Assembly: GCA_030596465.1 (NCBI GenBank)
Contig: JAUVJW010000057.1
Coordinates: 1 to 8,655 of the forward strand
Origin: Candidatus Fermentibacteraceae bacterium
GTDB taxonomy: Bacteria > Fermentibacterota > Fermentibacteria > Fermentibacterales > JCC-6
DNA: 8,655 nucleotides
Direction: 5' to 3'
The first letter of the stretch is position 1, and each line of letters begins with the position of its first letter. A model generated the notes under the pieces. That model made no database searches. It was not told the DNA's origin and saw only the letters and a program-made list of their open reading frames with translations. A program made the translations under genes and the position numbers. Positions 6,665 through 8,655 of the stretch are shown here, one piece after another.

Positions 6665-7654
6665 GTGAAGAAAGTACTGATCACAGGAGGAGCCGGCTTC
6701 ATCGGTTACCACCTGGCGCGCAATCTCGCAGAGAATGGCTACTCTGTAGATATTGCTGACAATTTCGCAAGAGGTGTTAAAGACAACTTCCTGCTGGAAT
6801 TGTCAAACCGCAGGAATGTAAATCTGCTTGATCTTGATCTGCTGGATAAAACTTCATTTGAAACACTGGATACCAATTACAACATGGTATTCCATCTCGC
6901 GGCCATCATCGGAGTGCAATTTGTTCTAAAAGCCCCTTACGATGTGCTTTCAAAAAACATAAAACTTCTGCAGAATGCTATTGAATTCAGCAGGAAGCAG
7001 AAGCATCTGGAAAGGTTTGTATTCACATCAACCAGTGAAATTTACGCAGGTACTCTCAGGTACTTCACCCTGCCCATACCCACACCTGAAACAACCCCTC
7101 TTGCTGTTACCGACTTGTCGGAAAGCAGAACATCGTACATGCTGTCAAAAATTTACGGTGAAGCTTTGTGTCTGCACTCAGGATTGCCTGTAACAATAAT
7201 CAGACCTCATAACTTCTATGGCCCCCGAATGGGTTTGTCGCATGTGGTTCCCGAACTGTTCAGGAAAGCTTACTTCAGTGAAGAAAAAGAACTTACAGTA
7301 TTTTCCCCTGACCATCAGAGAACTTTCTGCTACATTGACGATGCTGTGAAAATGATGCGGATACTGGCAGAATCTGAAATATCTGCCGGGGAGGCTTTCA
7401 ATGTAGGCAACGAAGCCCCGGAAACCACCATTAAATTTCTTGCAGAAAAGATACTGAAAATAGCGGAATCCAATCTTGTTATCAAAACCGGACCGGTAAC
7501 TGAAGGCTCTCCCAGCCGTCGTTGCCCCGACATGAGCAAGACGATAAGAACTACTGGATACACACCTGTCGTATCTCTCGAAGAAGGATTGAAGCGTACT
7601 TTCCACTGGTACAAAACCAATGTGTTCCTGAACGATGGGAACAGCGCTATATAA
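6665..7654 (+). CDS. NAD-dependent nucleotide-sugar epimerase/dehydratase (extended SDR)
   Basis: The 329-residue protein is an extended short-chain dehydrogenase. It starts MKKVLITGGAGFIG with the NAD-binding GGAGFIG at 8-14, then HLAA at 77-80, the TSTSE strand at 121-125, the catalytic YMLSK with Tyr158 and Lys162, and RPHNFYGPRMG at 180-190, which belongs to the sugar-nucleotide-binding part. FCYIDDAVKMM (221-231) and FNVGNE (245-250) complete the family pattern. Members act as UDP-sugar 4-epimerases, C5 or C6 changers, or UDP-glucuronate decarboxylases; the motifs visible do not decide between these. The preceding gene makes a nucleotide uronic acid, so an epimerase or decarboxylase acting on that product is likely. 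The GTG start has GAGG 5 nt upstream and follows the dehydrogenase stop by 1 nt, indicating a two-gene operon. The last residues (NVFLNDGNSAI) are not conserved-looking. Confidence 0.9.
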   Translation: MKKVLITGGAGFIGYHLARNLAENGYSVDIADNFARGVKDNFLLELSNRRNVNLLDLDLLDKTSFETLDTNYNMVFHLAAIIGVQFVLKAPYDVLSKNIKLLQNAIEFSRKQKHLERFVFTSTSEIYAGTLRYFTLPIPTPETTPLAVTDLSESRTSYMLSKIYGEALCLHSGLPVTIIRPHNFYGPRMGLSHVVPELFRKAYFSEEKELTVFSPDHQRTFCYIDDAVKMMRILAESEISAGEAFNVGNEAPETTIKFLAEKILKIAESNLVIKTGPVTEGSPSRRCPDMSKTIRTTGYTPVVSLEEGLKRTFHWYKTNVFLNDGNSAI

Positions 7655-7716
7655 TCGGTAAGAACAAGATGATTACGCGACAAGGATCTGCAATACTGTT
7701 TTTAACCCCTCTGCCG

Positions 7717-8199
7717 TCAGAAACCGTATCCGACTCCAAGCTGGAAAAACGGGATAACTTGTGAATCATCATCCACAAAGAAATACCCGCCACCGCCGGC
7801 AACTCTGAAGATGAAACCACCATCAGCAGTGTATCTGTAACCACCAGTGACTGAAATGAATTTCGCTCCAGCTGTACCGCAGGATAGTATACCCTCAAAG
7901 AGGTCATCAAAAATTCCACTTTCATCCCTGTCATCATCGGGCTTGGGAACAAAACCGGCGCTTCCCGCAAGTTCGAAAGAGCTTATCATTCTCACATAGC
8001 TTAACCGGTATTCCGGCCAGAAAGCAAATGTACCGGCGGCGATTCCAACCTTATTGTCTGCATCGAATGAGTATTCATATGCCAGTTCAGGAAGAAGCAG
8101 ACCCGGTATTCCAGCGGATAGAGTAAAAGCATGTCTTTTGTAATCTTCCGCCATTATCATTGTCGTCAGTATAAGCAGGATTACGATTACTTTTTTCAT
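7717..8199 (-). CDS. Small exported protein, probable outer-membrane beta-barrel
   Basis: The 160-residue product begins with a clear signal peptide (MKKVIVILLILTTMIMA, cleavage after residue 17). The mature part consists of short amphipathic strands rich in Gly and aromatics, for example HAFTLSAG, LAYEYSF, KVGIAAGTFAF, RLSYVRMI, FISVTGGYRY, GFIFRVAGGGGYFF and FFQLGVGYGF. It ends in a C-terminal Phe, the usual recognition signal of outer-membrane barrels. An acidic loop, DDDRDESGIFDD (88-99), probably faces outward. The ATG is preceded by AAAGGA (8209-8214), 9 nt away and overlapping the stop of the upstream gene, so the two are likely co-translated. It resembles the barrel at 530-1057 in size and style but I see no clear sequence match. 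No named family is recognised. Confidence 0.88.
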   Translation of the reverse strand: MKKVIVILLILTTMIMAEDYKRHAFTLSAGIPGLLLPELAYEYSFDADNKVGIAAGTFAFWPEYRLSYVRMISSFELAGSAGFVPKPDDDRDESGIFDDLFEGILSCGTAGAKFISVTGGYRYTADGGFIFRVAGGGGYFFVDDDSQVIPFFQLGVGYGF

Positions 8200-8213
8200 T
8201 CAGGTGTTTCCTT

Positions 8214-8655
8214 TCAGTGAACAAACCCGTGGATAACTCCATGACACCGTGATGCGGTGCCTATCAGGAATCGGCCTTTTTTCTTGCGAACTTCTGTAAG
8301 CAGATCAAACAACTGTCCCGCGGTGAATGCTCCCACTCCGGGTAAAAGCTGAGCGGATCGGACAACGATAGTTTTATATGAATGAAGACTTATACGGTCA
8401 AAGATGGAAAAAAGAGGCTCGTCTCTTTTCTTTCCTGTCACCGTACACACGCCTTCCGGTTCAGAGCATGCGGCCGGGCAGATAAAATCACTCAGGGAAC
8501 TGAAAATGCATCCATCTTTACCGGCAATCGCACCGGGAAGGAGTTCCATAAGACGAACCGGTACCGGAATACAAAATCCTATATGACTGAGAACCCAGTT
8601 AAAGGCGACATGCACAGGAACACAGGGAATCACCAGATCATCGGATTTGCGTTTG
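8214..8655 (-). CDS. Cysteine-rich protein of unknown function, 5' end beyond the window
   Basis: The frame is open from the right edge to a TGA at 8214-8216, giving 146 visible residues. A GTG at 8633 is in frame but has no ribosome binding site, and KRKSDDL continues in frame before it, so the true start is probably outside. The visible part contains seven cysteines, including DFICPAACSEPEGVCTVTG, a C-x3-C-x6-C cluster at residues 52, 56 and 63 counted from that GTG. It also has IPVPVRLMELLPGA (22-35), VRSAQLLPGVGAF (91-103) and GTASRCHGV (125-133), all of which look conserved. The strand-helix rhythm suggests a cytoplasmic alpha/beta domain; there is no signal peptide or membrane segment in what is visible. 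The cysteine cluster could bind a metal or an Fe-S cluster, which is inference. I do not recognise the family. It is followed after 14 nt by the exported barrel gene. Confidence 0.8.
   Translation of the reverse strand, partial: KRKSDDLVIPCVPVHVAFNWVLSHIGFCIPVPVRLMELLPGAIAGKDGCIFSSLSDFICPAACSEPEGVCTVTGKKRDEPLFSIFDRISLHSYKTIVVRSAQLLPGVGAFTAGQLFDLLTEVRKKKGRFLIGTASRCHGVIHGFVH

Noticed and set aside
530..8199. The two small barrel proteins (530-1057 and 7717-8199) as duplicated copies
   Set aside because: They share size and general barrel style only; I see no aligned motif, so common ancestry cannot be claimed by eye.

Overview
The window is an ordinary-looking stretch of chromosome from a Gram-negative bacterium with an outer membrane. 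The evidence is two lipoproteins, two small beta-barrel-like exported proteins and two further secreted or nucleotide-sugar functions. The style of the proteins (YFPxxxGxxWxY lipoprotein, 6-bladed propeller lipoprotein with a GSGPGE motif, GHL10-type glycosidase beside a WalJ-type metallohydrolase) suggests the FCB superphylum or a related candidate phylum. This placement is inference; there is no rRNA or marker gene to test it. I see no tRNA, rRNA, CRISPR, insertion sequence, phage gene or long repeat.

Region 1 (1-3915, minus strand) is a compact five-gene operon read right to left: a divergent GpsA-like glycerol-3-phosphate dehydrogenase, an exported GHL10-like glycoside hydrolase, a WalJ/YycJ metallo-beta-lactamase-fold hydrolase, a small outer-membrane beta-barrel candidate, and a lipoprotein that runs off the left edge. 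The junctions are 17-nt overlap, 4-nt overlap, 8-nt gap and 4-nt overlap, so translation is probably coupled. Four of the five genes start with GTG or TTG, each with a good ribosome binding site. The theme is the cell envelope.

Region 2 (3916-4026) is a 111-nt divergent control region. A perfect TTGACA for the rightward gene overlaps the -35-like element of the leftward operon. Region 3 (4027-5181) holds one lipoprotein with a predicted 6-bladed beta-propeller, closed by a strong GC-rich hairpin. Region 4 (5251-7654, plus strand) is a two-gene operon, a nucleotide-sugar 6-dehydrogenase and an extended-SDR nucleotide-sugar epimerase/dehydratase, with 1 nt between them. Together they probably make a modified UDP- or GDP-sugar for surface polysaccharide. 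Region 5 (7717-8655, minus strand) is a second leftward pair: a cysteine-rich protein I do not recognise, truncated by the right edge, and a small outer-membrane protein 14 nt downstream. It converges on region 4 across a 62-nt gap with no visible terminator.

The least explained items are the cysteine-rich protein at the right edge, the atypical active-site motifs of the GpsA-like and sugar-dehydrogenase proteins, and the fixed envelope operon. I find no convincing evidence of an entirely new system in this window.
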